DNA from: Rotaria socialis
Lineage: Eukaryota; Rotifera; Eurotatoria; Philodinida; Philodinidae
Direction: 5' to 3'
DNA length: 64,000 bases
Assembly: GCA_905331475.1 (NCBI GenBank)
Contig: CAJNYU010001442.1
Coordinates: 1-64,000, forward strand
This document shows, one piece after another, positions 1 to 15,218 of this stretch (the stretch's first letter is position 1; each line of letters begins with the position of its first letter). The position numbers were made by a program, and so were the translations under genes. The notes under the pieces are model-generated. The model saw only the letters and a program-made list of their open reading frames with translations. It did not search any database and was not told where the DNA came from.

Positions 1-89
1 TGTTAACTATCAAGAATGTATTGTTCCTCTTCTATAACGTTTCTCAAATATTGAACATTTAGCATTATTATTAGCTATTGATATAACAA

Positions 90-750
90 TAACTACACTA
101 GATCATGTTGTTGATGGATTTTATTTAAAGACAAGTATTGTTTCATACGTGGCTAATTTACCTCAATTTAATTTTCACATTCGTTCAATATTAGAAAACG
201 CTTCTCAAATAGAAATTGATACAATTCGTCAAAGTTTTTTGTGAAACTTCAACAAGAACCTATTGATTGTTCAATCAAATATTTCAATAATACCTATGGT
301 CAAGGTCAAATCTATTCGCTTCCATTTATTGGCAATCATCTTGATTTCATTTCAAATCGATTTCCACTCTTCGATATTAATAACACGTTCTCAATAGTTA
401 CTATATTATTACTTTTATGATGATGTCAGACCATTCAAAAATCTTTTCTTTGCACGTATCGTTCGAGCTCTACCTCATCTTAGAACACTCGAATTATTCA
501 ATGAACTTGAACAATAAGAGAAAATGACAGTGACAACAAAGAATCTTGAGTTTGCTAATTTATCTACATTGATTCTATTAAAAATTCATATAGATTATGC
601 TGAACAATTTCTTTGTTGAGTTCATCTTCCTTGTCTAATTGAACTGACTATTCATAAGAATATATTGTTAACAATAATCGGTCAAGATCAACAACAAGCA
701 AGAAGCAATTGTTCTAAAGTGGAAAGTTTATTAACTTCTGAGAAACTATA
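90..750 (+). pseudogene. Decayed F-box-like leucine-rich protein gene
   Basis: Frame-by-frame reading gives protein-like stretches such as DHVVDGFYLKTSIVSYVANL, then DVRPFKNLFFARIVRALPHL near 420-480 and LRTLELFNELEQ near 480-517, separated by in-frame stops (mainly TGA) and by shifts. Phrases of the type 'ALPHLRTLEL' and 'NLSTLILL' are typical of the large bdelloid F-box/leucine-rich family, and an intact-looking relative lies near 25.8 kb. No start or F-box is visible, so the N-terminal part probably lies left of the window. Family assignment is by style of the repeats only. What is clear is that this was coding and is now broken. Confidence 0.5.
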
Positions 751-1985
751 ATTCAGTAGGTGTTGTTCAAAACTCTTCCCCACTAGTTTCTCATTCAAAA
801 CATTCGTGAAAAAAATTAAAAATAAAATCAATGATTTCTGTAAAAAAAATAGCAACTCATTTTCTTAGTAAAGCTTTATTTCTCAAAAGTCAATGGAATG
901 GAAACATTGTAAAGACGTATATTAATTTAAATATAGCAGGAAGAAAAATTTGCCGAATAACCAGAAGAAGAAAATGTTAATATCTTATCGTGTATTCTAT
1001 TGTTAATATAAGAATTGTTTTAGTAAAGCAAGATAAAAATCAATTGCTTATTATTAGTAATTGAAGTTTCACGAGGGAAAAAGCTCGGGTGTACTATGGA
1101 CGTAATCATATAAAATATCCATTTATCTTTGAATACATTGAAGAACATTTTATCGTAATAAATCAACGATTTCGATATTTTAGCTTTATGAAATATTAGA
1201 TGTGAGAACGATTCGCTATAATTTATTTGCTGAATTATCCATGCAAACTATATTTTCGTAGGACTGACGTGAGTCGATGCAGTATTCAATGATTATCAAT
1301 TGAAAAAGATTATTATTTCCAAACGCTTTTTTTTATAGATTTTGATAGAGAAAAAAATAGCCTGCATCGAAGAAGTTCATTTCTAACGATTCTTAAACGA
1401 GTATTGATGATGTTTTATGTCAAAAAAAGTACTTTTTAAGCGTTCCGAAAATATCTAAGATGTTACTTATTACTCAACTAGTTTTGAAAAAATGTGATAT
1501 TCGCAATCAGCATAATTTGGGATTCATCGATATATAAAGCCTGCTAATGGAACAAATACAAAAATATTTTTGATCGAGTGTGACATCGTCCTATGCCGAG
1601 TTAATTAAGATAGATCAATTATTTTAAATGTGCCAATGATTGATTGTTCAATATCTTTAGCTAGAAATGAAAATTTTATGCTTAAATAAAGAAGAATTTT
1701 TACCCACACCCGCACCCACGCCCTTCTTATGAGAAATCCAAAAATCACATTGAAAAGAACAAAAACTGTAATCTTTAGAATTTTATAGTTGATTTACTGA
1801 AAGAAAACCGTTTTTTGAAGAATTTCAGACCTTTCAGTATTTTTAAAAGGTTTCCCTAAAAATGTGATCTAATGGGGAAAATAAGGACATATTCGTGATC
1901 AGCGTGAAAAGGTGCATCTAATGATATAGGGCTCAGCGAAAACGGGAGAGTGCTCAAATTTTGAATTACGCGCACCTTATATTTG
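751..1985. other. Gene-free AT-rich stretch
   Basis: No convincing exon or RNA gene seen on either strand. It holds one C-rich telomere-like patch near 1701 and otherwise AT-rich sequence, perhaps decayed gene parts beyond recognition. Confidence 0.4.
1701..1725 (-). repeat. Telomere-like (CCCACA-type) patch
   Basis: Degenerate repeats of CCCACACC/CCCACGCCC, the complement of the bdelloid telomere motif TGTGGG. Only the C-rich arm is seen here, with no G-rich partner close by. Confidence 0.6.
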
Positions 1986-4954
<2,969 letters not shown>

Positions 4955-6455
4955 CTAGGGCGAATTCTTTCTTGAAGAAAGAAGATATGTCATTGTCACG
5001 CTGTAAAAGGTTACTCCGATGAAAACATCTTCATTTATGCAGCGCATGTCTGCTGCAATTTCGTATTCAGATTCATTAGTGTCAAGGAACACAATATATT
5101 CATCGACATTGACATCTTGATGCATACGAACTTTCTTATCTTCAATGGTTGTAAAATTAAAGGAACAGTTCCCATAGGATGCATTCTCCGATTGTGGATA
5201 ATTACTCAGTGTTGGAAAATAAGCGATTGTTGGTAATGGTTTCCAGTTCATCAGCAGACGTTTGTCGCCCAAATTCATACACTTAAAAAGAGACACAAAG
5301 AAGGAGCAAATAATTTCTTCAACGATTAAAACATTTTTTCTCAACACAAAAAAATAGACTTACACCCATTTCTGCATCTCCATTCAGAACCAAACTGCTG
5401 TCATTTAGCACCCAGGTTCCATCGTAAAGAATAACATTGCTCAGCTTAACAAGATGATTGTTTGATGATGAAATACTTAGCGGGATTGTACGAAAATCGA
5501 TGTTAGAGAAAGTTAAAGGCAGCGGCATAGAAAGGCTCGCATCGCTAAGAGAGAAATCCCGATTTACTAATGTTAAATTTGTGCTCCGAAACTCTATTAA
5601 ACCCTGAAATCTTATTCCTTTAAAAGTACTATGAGCCAAGTTCGCTCGAACGAAACTGACATCACACATATACGAATCACTGAAGTCACTTCTTTCCAAA
5701 TTTGAATCATCGAATTTTACATGTATATGTCCAAAAGAATCACTATTTGCAACATAACTTTGACTGCATTCAAATTTCGATTGTGTAAAATTTGCACCAA
5801 ACATAGATGAATTACGGAAATCAACACCTTGATTGAATTGACACCCGATGAATGATGCGTTTGTAAAGTCCACTGATGACAAACGTAAATTATTGAAATG
5901 AAACTTTTTGTGCGGTGTGCTTTTAATCGATATGTTCACAAAATTTGCATCTGATAAATCGAGTGACACATTTGTTACATTATTGTCTCCATAGGATAAC
6001 GGGAAAGGAGAAAGAAGGCCAGTCTCATTAAGAAAAAGAAACAGGCGCGATTTACCTTGCCAATCCAGTTCTTCCAAAGCTATTAATGTTTTTATACGAA
6101 TGTATTTCATTTTCTTTTGATTATCAATAAATGTGTTATTTAATTTGAAAAAGACATTTGAAATATCTTCTACATATGTTTTGAACACACCTTGATAGTA
6201 AAGCTCATCAGCTAGTTGCTGATCTTGCAGTCTCCTCAAATAAGCCAAATGTTGATCTTGTTGTCTTTGCTTGTCCTGAATGCTTTGGTTTACGGCAGAG
6301 ACTACTATTGTTGAGACTTCTATCATCAACGGTATAAGTGCACCGAGAGCAACATTGATCCATGTTAGGCATCTTCGTTCACTTTTCAACTTCTTTTCTG
6401 GATGAGAATTCGAGGTTGGTAGACCTAACTTCTGTCGTGTCCGCAGATGCAACAT
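4955..6455 (-). CDS. Membrane-anchored pentapeptide-repeat-like protein
   Basis: Two exons, 6455-5364 and 5281-4955, joined across an 82-bp GT-AG intron (GTAAGT...TTTTTAAG) in phase 0 give 472 residues. Residues about 30-54 form one hydrophobic segment (WINVALGALIPLMIEVSTIV), followed by a Gln/Asp-rich probable coiled coil. Residues about 160-300 carry A(D/N)F/L-type repeats such as VDFTNASFIGCQF, VDFRNSSMFGANF and NLERSDFSDSYMCDVSFV, which resemble the pentapeptide beta-helix. The C-terminal exon has several cysteines and ends with a plain TAG. Layout suggests a single-pass protein with an extracellular beta-helix. Such repeats are common in bacteria, so a foreign origin is possible, but the intron shows it is settled in the host genome. 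Function unknown. Confidence 0.7.
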
Positions 6456-6822
6456 ATTGAAGAAACCTTTAAAAACACTAAGTGAACTCTCAGAATGTTT
6501 AGAAGAAAAAAGTGTTGATTAAATTCTCTATTTCTACAAAATAAATATTTTAAGTCTCTCTATTGGCGACGAAGGAAGGATATCCATACGGAAATAAAGC
6601 AGGAAAGAAGATGGATTTTTTTTTTGTTTTTATCAATTTTTTGTCAATTAACCACGTCTTTGTCAACATGATATTCGATCTTGTTGTTATTATTTCACAT
6701 CATTACAGGCAGACAGTAAATACGATAATTTATCGTTGCAAAAAATGGTTTTGCTAAATTCTCCGCACTTCAAGTCACTGCGTTGTTACAGATTCTCTTG
6801 AGAGGGTAGGTGTGTTATACAC

Positions 6823-7518
6823 TCAAACGAAATTTAGATTTAAAGCACTATATACGATGTTTTCGTCCTTGAGCGTGTGGGTGTGGGTTTGCATTTCGAA
6901 AGGAACACTCACACTCACACCCACACCCACACCCTTTTGAAAAGTATTTCTGCTTTTATTTTCATTTTCAGTAATACCATTAATGCATGATGTATTAACA
7001 TCATTTTCATTCATCTTTTTATTAGTTTTATTATTATATTTGAAGTCGTGACTGTCATACTGGTAAGTCGAATGGTAAGATTTATCATTGATAACAATAT
7101 TGCTCGTTCTGTTCTTACTATTTATAAACATACGTCCATAATTCTCGTTTGATTTTTTCATTGTTTCTAAACTGGGTTCGATAATGCATACGTCATCGTC
7201 ATTGTTTTGTTTTTCATTGTAATCATTGGTATGTCTTTGTTTGCGTTTATTGTTTTTACTTACTGTAATAAATTCTTTATTTTTACTTATATCATTAGGC
7301 TGAAAATCATTTTCTTCGTCACCATATTGGCTTGTTAATGTAAGATGTCTTTTGAACGTATGAGTTTGTTTATTTAGATTTTCATTATTTTCAGTTTCAT
7401 CGATTCGTTGTTTGCTTTGATTTACGTCATCTAATATCTGTTCATCATTCAAGTCGCAGAAGCGATTTTTGTTATTTTTTATTGAAGTTACACTTTGGTC
7501 AGATAAATAATAAGACAT
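6823..7518 (-). CDS. Disordered Asn/Lys-rich protein with SUMO-binding-like motif
   Basis: One open frame of 231 codons starting at an ATG (MSYYLSDQSV). Composition is rich in Asn, Lys, Asp, Glu and Ser with no folded domain or membrane segment. Near residue 110 there is NNDDDVCIIEPS: an acidic run followed by V-C-I-I, the pattern of a SUMO-interacting motif. The last 40 codons run through an inverted telomere-like patch (6871-6934), giving VGVGVSVSV and THTHTL, so the patch has either been captured as coding sequence or this frame is only a chance or remnant ORF. It is divergent from the ATRX gene, 1.9 kb away. No family recognised; reality as a gene is moderately supported by length in such AT-rich DNA. 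Confidence 0.45.
   Translation of the reverse strand: MSYYLSDQSVTSIKNNKNRFCDLNDEQILDDVNQSKQRIDETENNENLNKQTHTFKRHLTLTSQYGDEENDFQPNDISKNKEFITVSKNNKRKQRHTNDYNEKQNNDDDVCIIEPSLETMKKSNENYGRMFINSKNRTSNIVINDKSYHSTYQYDSHDFKYNNKTNKKMNENDVNTSCINGITENENKSRNTFQKGVGVGVSVSVPFEMQTHTHTLKDENIVYSALNLNFV
6871..6934. repeat. Inverted telomere-like hairpin inside an ORF
   Basis: Left arm GTGTGGGTGTGGG, right arm CACACCCACACCCACACCC, spacer about 25 bp. It falls within the C-terminal codons of the ORF at 6823-7518. Confidence 0.7.
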
Positions 7519-9403
7519 TTAATTCTATTTTCAATGTTTAGTAATATATTTAATAATAATAATAAATTAGTGATGCACGATGCACGTTACACTAGTATAC
7601 GTACATACAGCAGGAGACAGAGAATACGTCTTACCGCTATCGTGCAATGACAGAAGTGAGCACTGTCTATACCTATGCGTACCCGTTAATGGTTTTTCAT
7701 CAGAAACATTAGTATCATCGTTTGATGAGATCCTTTAGGATTCTTATCGTATCCTATTGTAGGATTTGTCGACGTGAGTACAGATCCTCAATAAGTTCTA
7801 TTATTTTATACAGTCGGAGAAAATTTTCTTTTCATCACTGAAAAACACTTAAAATTAGTCTTTTATTAAAAAATCTAATTTTATATCAGTCCTGTTGAGG
7901 ATAAGGGTGAAACATATGTGTAAATGTTGGCATGAAAGCAAAATTTCTTATTTGTATTATTTTTTAAAATGAATTATTCACTAAAAATAGATAAAATTAA
8001 ATTTCAAACATAATTTCTTGTTGGAATGCTAATTCAAAAATACCACTACTAAAACTGGTCAAGTTCAACAATCACTCTCAGTGCACCTATATCACATCAT
8101 GCTCGTTCATAGAATGTGCTGATATTAAATGGGAATCTGTCATGTGTGTACAATGAATATGTTGTTTTTTTGCTTACAACCAGTGTTATTACATTTTTTT
8201 TGCTCTTTCCTCTTGTCGTCTATTTAAGTTTTGTTCGATAGTGATAAAATGCTGTTGCTTAACCATGTGCAATTCACAGTGAAAAATACAGACGTACGAA
8301 CGCAAGAGCACAAAAACGAACACCATTGGAAAAAACCAAGTAATTTTTTCGCTAAAATGGGTGTAATACAAAATTTAAGCTAATTTTGTTTTACGTCGGC
8401 CTTATTTTACACAAAGCAGTTATGGTTATCGTTGAAGATTGTATTTGAGTGTGAGTAGACTAACAATATAACTTCCTTGTTCTTCATTCTCATGCAAACA
8501 AAAATCAAAATTCATATTTTCAGAGAGAAATAATATCCGTAATCAAGTCCATTCATTGATGTAAACGATAGAAACTCGAACATGAGAAACATTATATTTG
8601 TATGTCTCTATCATTGTAAAATGTAAATATTGTCGTTACTAGCATGACGTCTGTACTCTGCGTGTCCTATGAATTCACATGGGTAGAGCAATTCAATGCA
8701 ACAATTGGAACATTATTATCGTCATGACCAAACTTGACATACCAATCTGAAATACTGAAAATAATCTACCACATAAGTCGTCTGTCAATGTTCTGCATAC
8801 TGTGTAAATTTGTTGAATAGCAGCATCACACACTCAGATAACTGAATCAAATCAGCAATGACATTACCATTCTCAAAAGGATGTGCTGTTTACAATGAAT
8901 TATATCATTTTTGTTAATGTTGAACATATCCAGCATCATTAGCAAAGAGAAAAAAAACGAAGATGAATAACCCTATTCAAATATCTGTGTTAGTAGTTCT
9001 CGTTATTCTTTGCATCCATAATATTATTATTTAATCAATGGACCTAAATATCCATATCAGACCATATCTTAGTAGTGTATTTGGATATATTCATATATCA
9101 ACGATGAAAATATTTCACATGCCGCGAAGGTCAAATCATTTCTAAGTTCAATGTTAACAGTTTCAAACACATATTTACCGGTGGTACATTTTATCCATTT
9201 TGGTTTTGTTTTCTTCCTGATTTCATAGAAATCTACAACATTTAATCTTGTCTCTCTGCCTGTTTTGTTTTTCATTTTGTTTGTCCTATGTGAGAGATTA
9301 CTTTGCTAATCAATCATAGATACCAAGAGCATTATTTCCTATTAATCTCATAAAAAAACTTTTGTTTTTTCTGATTTTCTGGTTTTCTTATTCAGATTTA
9401 ATA
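7519..9403. other. Intergenic region upstream of ATRX-like gene
   Basis: No exon recognised on either strand. It must hold the promoters of the two divergent genes. A TTATTCAG acceptor lies 8 bases before the ATRX ATG, so an untranslated first exon or spliced-leader addition is likely. Confidence 0.4.
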
Positions 9404-12400
9404 ATGAGTACATGTTTACCACAATCAACAGATCCTAATGGTCAATTAATAGTAATGACAAATGAACAGCAAGCACTAATAAAAGAATTGTATGAAATAT
9501 TTTCCTTTTGCTTATTGTATTATGAGCTATGAGATTTGTTTTTGACATAGACAAACGACTGAAACTCAATCATTTCCTAAAGAAAAAAATCAATTCACTG
9601 ATGACCAACGTCTGAGAGAATCGTCATCCGACTCTGATACATCAGTAATTAAAATGAAACCAAGAGTTGCAAGTCAACAAAGAGGCTTGCTTTCATCGTC
9701 TAGTGATGATGGTGACAATGATAATGAAATGGTATGCATGATTTGTTATTCTTTGATTGCCCAAACAGAAAAAAAAACGCTCTTTATATTGACATTGTCT
9801 TGATTCAGAAATATAAAATGAATGACAAAATATCAAGTTTAATTTCAAAAGACACGAATTTCAGTCAAATTAAATGAAACGACTCCACAGGTTATTCTCC
9901 AGAACTACAGGTGTTCTAATAGAATCGTAGCACAACGGTGCATAATCTACATGTTTAATTTCGATATTTTGAGATCCTCAGAAAATTCATAGCAGGACAA
10001 CTCCTTTACTATCAAAATTTTACGTTATCTAAACAACTAGTTATTTTTCTCGTATAATAATGTGTGTGTGAAAAATGACATCAAGTATAGAGTATAGAGT
10101 ATTCATAAAAAAAAAGAAATAAAACTTATTGGGAATGAGTACTTTTGCCTTAAATATTAAAAAATGAATCTTTCACGATTATAAAATAAAACAATATTTA
10201 TTTATCACAAGACGACGCTTTGGTAAATGCCAGTTAAAATCTAAATAATTTCGTTCCAATCGGGCATCGAAGTCGATGTACGATCCATTTTTAGATATAT
10301 AACACAATTCGAACAGAAAATACAGTAAAATTACCATAAATTCGCTTCAAATATCGCAAAAAGCGAAATATTTTTAGATAATCTCAATATAAGGTCGCAT
10401 GAATGGTACCAATTAAGTATTTCAAAATCTAATTTCTGCAGGTCAATCTGTACTAGATGCAGCATCAATTTATAATTTTTCTCTGACAAACATCGTTTTC
10501 CAATAAAGATCTATCCGAAGTTGTTTTTTATTAATTAAATTGTAGAAATCAACAACTTCTGAAGATTCATTTACTGCTTCACTGAAACGCTCATCAGATC
10601 CAATCCGAATTAGAAGTTTACCGTTATCACCACTTGAAGACTCAAACAAAAATAATGAAACCTCAGTAAAAGATTCAGAACATTTACCTAAAAGAAGAAG
10701 TGTTTCAAACAAATGTCCAAAGAACTTTAAAAAAATGAAACTTGAAAAGAGAAGCAGTGAAAATACAACATCTTGTCAACGTACTGATAATAACAAGACT
10801 AGCCATGTTAAGAACAAAGATAAGCGAATGAAAACCAAAAAGACAAAATTAAGATTTAGAAATGATAGAATCAAAAATCAAGAAACAGAACGTGGAAAAC
10901 AGTCTTCAACAAGGCGAAAAAATATTCGAAAAATAATTGACGATAAAGAGTTGAATATTGAAACGAAAAATGCTATTGAAGCTGAACATGAACGTCGAAA
11001 ACGTATTGTTGAAAAGCAAAAATTGTACAATGATACTTTACCTGAACAATCAACTTTGATGTTAAATAGTGAATATAATAAATCAGATAATTCAAATCTA
11101 CGTTTGATACTCGAATTCGATAAAAAAACAAATGAATCTATAATTGAAGTTTCACCAAAATTAGTTGCGCAACTTAAAGGACACCAATGTGATGGTATAA
11201 AATTTTTATGGAATAATGTTTTTGAATCAGTTGAAGCCATAGAAAATAAAAAACAAAATAATAATGGTTGTATTTTAGCTCATTGTATGGGTCTAGGAAA
11301 AACATTACAAGTTATTAGTTTTATTCATACTTCTTTTGCTTATAATCAAATAACTAAAGTAAGAACATGCCTTATTCTTTCTCCAGTAAATGCTGGTAAG
11401 TATTCGAATTGTTGATTTTTTTGGCAATAGTAATATATATAGTTTTTCTTTTTTCGTCTTCATAGCTTTGAATTGGTCAAATGAATTTAAGTTTTGGTTA
11501 AAAGATATTGAACCATCGATTAATCATTATCAATTAACAACGGTCGAACGCAATTTACGTATTGAGCATTTGATTAGTTGGTATAAAAGTGGTGGAGTTC
11601 TTATTATGGGTTATGAAATGTATAGACGACTAGCAGAAGGTATTGGAATTAAAGATAAAAAACTTAAAATTGCCGCATATAATTGTCTTGTGGATCCAGG
11701 ACCGGATATTGTTGGTAATGTAAACATTATTGTTTTAACGATATTTCACTAGAGTTGAAAGCAATTCTCATATTGAATCTTAACTCTTCTTAATAAGGCA
11801 TTTAATTTTCATGTTTAGTTGCTGATGAAGGACATATTTTAAAAAATGATAAGACATCTATTGCAAGTTGTTTATCCAAAATCAAAACATCTCGTCGTAT
11901 TGTTTTAACTGGCACACCCTTACAAAATAATCTTCTTGAATAGTAAATTTCAAATAAAAATCTTGTCTATCTTTTTTATGTTTTCTTCCCGTTAGTTATT
12001 GTATGGTATCATTTATTAAATCAAATTTACTTGGTGATCGATCTGAATATATAAATCGTTTTGTTAATCCAATCCAAAATGGTCAGCATAGTGACTCAAA
12101 TGAACAAGATGTTTATTTAATGAAACAACGTGCTTGCGTTTTGTATGAACTTTTAACAGGTTTTGTTGATCGAAAAGATTATTCATTATTAAAAGAATAT
12201 TTACCACTGAAATTTGAATATGTTATCAATATAAGACTAAGTGACTTGCAATCAAGATTGTATAATCTATATTTACTAGTAAAAGTTGCTCAAAAACAAC
12301 GTTCACCTGTATTAAAGAAAGATTTCAAATCAGCAAAATTATTTGCTGATTATCAATATTTACAAAAAATATGGACGTAAGAAATAAATTGATGAAAAGA

Positions 12401-15218
12401 AACAATAATGTGATTATTTTATTTTTAGGCATCCATTTCTCCTCTATCCATATTTTATTGATCGGTGTAAAAAAGGACTTGAAGATGATGATGATAGTTT
12501 AAGTGCTGACAGTGAATCAGAAAATATGTTTATTGATGATAATGAACTAGAAACTGTGTCTACTGATGAGGAAGAAAATAGGGTAGGTAAAAACAGATTG
12601 ATAATGATAATTATACTTTGAGACATTTCATATCAATGATTCATATTATAGTTCTCTTGCCTAATACATATTTGAATCTATTTATCATTTCGTATCAATC
12701 ATCGACGAAGACTTTTGATCTAATGGTTTGATTTTGAGGAAATCAATAAGAGGTTTTTAGCTAATGAAATCTTTGCAAATATTGTGATAGAAGTCCTTAA
12801 ATTATTGATGCAAATGTACACCAGCTAATTGTTGGACTAATCAAACTACCTTAAACTAGAAGTAGGATACTCGAGTCGTTTAATATTAATTCAGAATCTC
12901 GGTAATCCTGCTGAAATATAAACTATCTTGATAGAAATAGTTATGACATTGACCTCACAGTGAGAATCTTCAAATTTTATTCAATGAAAAACGATTTGAT
13001 ACTGAAAAACCACCCCTCATAAGCTCAATTATGTGACTACAATAGGGCTGAGTGGTTTTGAATAGTATATTCGAAATCAGTACGCGAAATTGCATAAAAA
13101 AATGTGAGAAAGAATCCTCGTCAGGTATTTTTTTTATTGATAAAATCTTTATTTTCTCAACCGAGTTTAACCCAGCGTTACATGATTTCGCAATAAAATT
13201 TTAACATGGTGCAAGCCGGGTCTGCTATTTAACTGAAATAAGATTTGAAATGTACCAATTTTATCCTTCAAGTAATCAAGTTTTAGTAAGAACCTTTGAA
13301 TAAGAAGGTGATTGTTAGTTTTCCATACTGAATTTAAGAGATACGAAGCTTTGATTATATTATAAGATATCTTCATATATTATAGATAGAATTGGAAAAC
13401 AATACTCAAGATGAAATGGATGAATGTAAAGCAATGACGCCAAAAACAGGAAAACATAGAATTTCCACTTTATCGACAACAGTAGTTCGTTCTAATTCAG
13501 AATCAACAGACGGTGATGAAGATATTGAAATAAATAAAACTTATTCAACACAAAATGTAACAGTAAGAAATAAAAAAATGAAAAAAAGGTCATCATCTAT
13601 AACAATTGATTCAAGTGAAACTGATATAGAATATAATAAAAATTCCACACAAGAAATAACTAATAATGATAATGAAAAAGAAGAAAATTCTAATGAACTA
13701 TGGTTAGATAAAATTCGTGAACAATTTTGGTTTCCGCTCTTAGATCGGTTACATGAGCAAAGTGAATTTGATGTAGAATTAAGTGGAAAAGTTTTATTAG
13801 TAAAATTTATTATTGATAAATGTGCTGAACTCCGTGATAAAGTTCTTTTATTTTCACGTAGTTTATATTCATTAAATTATATTGAAAAGTTTTTAAAACA
13901 TTTACATATTCAAAATGAGAAACAGTATAAACTTCTTTTATCACATAATAACAATCAATGCATACCTGCGCCATTACAATGGATATTGGGAAAAGATTAT
14001 TTTCGAATTGATGGTCGTACAAAGATTATGTTAAGAAAACGGTATGTTGAAGAATTTAATGATCCATCAAATTCACGCGTGCGGTTATTTCTTATATCAA
14101 CGCAAGCTGGTGGTATTGGAATCAATTTAACTGCTAGCAATCGAACTATTATTTTTGATGCAAGTTGGAATCCAAGGTAAATATAATTAGTCATCATAGA
14201 ATTATTTATTTGAAAAAATAAACCTGCAACTAATCGATGCTAAAATACAGAGCCCATGACAGAAATGAATTATAAAGTAATTCAAAACTGGCTACATTCT
14301 CGATGGAATCTTATGTATAATTTAAAAAAATGAAACTATTATTTGACGATTCCTAGATCACTAAGTACAGAGTTATAGAGGAATCTATGAACTACATGAG
14401 TTACAGGAATTGCCAGAGTGTGGATGTGCGCGGGTATGTATGAATGATATCGAACAACCACCCACACCGACACCTACCCTCTTGACTATTAATTACTAGA
14501 AATCTTCACGTATAACGAATATTGTCAAAACAATTAAAAAAAAAGGTTTCTTCTGCTTTAGCCATGATGCCCAAGCTTTGTTTCGTTCCTATCGTTTTGG
14601 TCAAAAGAAACAAGTTTATATCTATCGATTAGTATCTCACGGCACAATGGAAGAAAAGATATATCAACGACAAGTTGTTAAACAATCAATGTCAAAACGG
14701 TAGAAATCAAAACCAAATATAAAACATTTGATACAATTTTTTCTTGCTCTATTCTAGTGTGATTGATGATCATCAATTAGATCGTCATTTTACTCAAGCT
14801 GATATAAAAGAATTATATAATTTTCAAGTAGAACAACTACCGGAGGCTCAATCAACGTCAACACATTCAACAACATCAAGTACTGCTTTAAATTATCCAG
14901 AGTCAGAAGATCGTCTGTTGTGTGACCTTCTACAAGAACATAGTCGTTGGATACACTCATATCATTCTCAGGATTCATTATTAGAAAATAGAATTGATGA
15001 GAGTTTTAGTGCTGACGAACGACTTCAAGGTAAATTCTTTATTTTCTTATCTTTCTTCTCTTTTTTTTATGCATTACTTTCATCCGAAAACAGCCCTTGA
15101 AGAATACGAAAAGTTAAAAAATCCACCTATTCAACGTCAAACATCTATTCAACGTTTTCCGTCACAGCAGACAAATTCTTCTGTTGCAAATAGTACAAGT
15201 AACTATACTTATCTTTGA
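9404..15218 (+). CDS. ATRX: ATRX/XNP-type SNF2 chromatin remodelling helicase
   Basis: Eleven exons: 9404-9489, 9551-9731, 10546-11395, 11466-11714, 11819-11942, 11996-12376, 12429-12582, 13386-14176, 14562-14699, 14758-15029 and 15094-15218. They total 1,116 residues and every junction reads through in frame. Walker A is CMGLGKT (residues about 336-342) and motif II is DEGH (458-461), the ATRX form of DEAH. Motif III-like [18 protein letters not shown] follows, then NPIQNGQ. The C-lobe has [32 protein letters not shown] and [10 protein letters not shown]. The tail LDRHFT...ELYNF and the final EEYEKL also match ATRX. The N-terminus is disordered, rich in Ser, Lys and Asp, and lacks the cysteine-rich ADD histone-reading domain of vertebrate ATRX, as in fly XNP. 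An ATP-dependent DNA translocase acting in heterochromatin and H3.3 deposition is expected. Two introns are unusually long (814 and 803 bp). Confidence 0.93.
9732..10545 (+). other. Long ATRX intron 2
   Basis: 814 bp between donor GGTATGCATG and acceptor ATTGTAG, over ten times the usual intron here. No exon or element ends recognised inside. Confidence 0.6.
12583..13385 (+). other. Long ATRX intron 7
   Basis: 803 bp from GTAGGT to ATTATAG. It splits the acidic linker between the two helicase lobes. Nothing recognisable inside. Confidence 0.6.
14416..14480. repeat. Inverted telomere-like pair in ATRX intron 8
   Basis: G-rich arm GAGTGTGGATGTGCGCGGGT and C-rich arm CACCCACACCGACACCTACC around about 20 bp, within the 385-bp intron 14177-14561. 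Confidence 0.6.

Noticed and set aside
6563-6757. 64-codon open frame upstream of the pentapeptide gene
   Set aside because: Low-complexity Phe/Ile/Val-rich text in AT-rich DNA, no domain, no splice support.
10878-11240. 120-codon minus-strand frame inside ATRX exon 3
   Set aside because: It is the shadow of the ATRX coding frame, which has clear motifs on the other strand.
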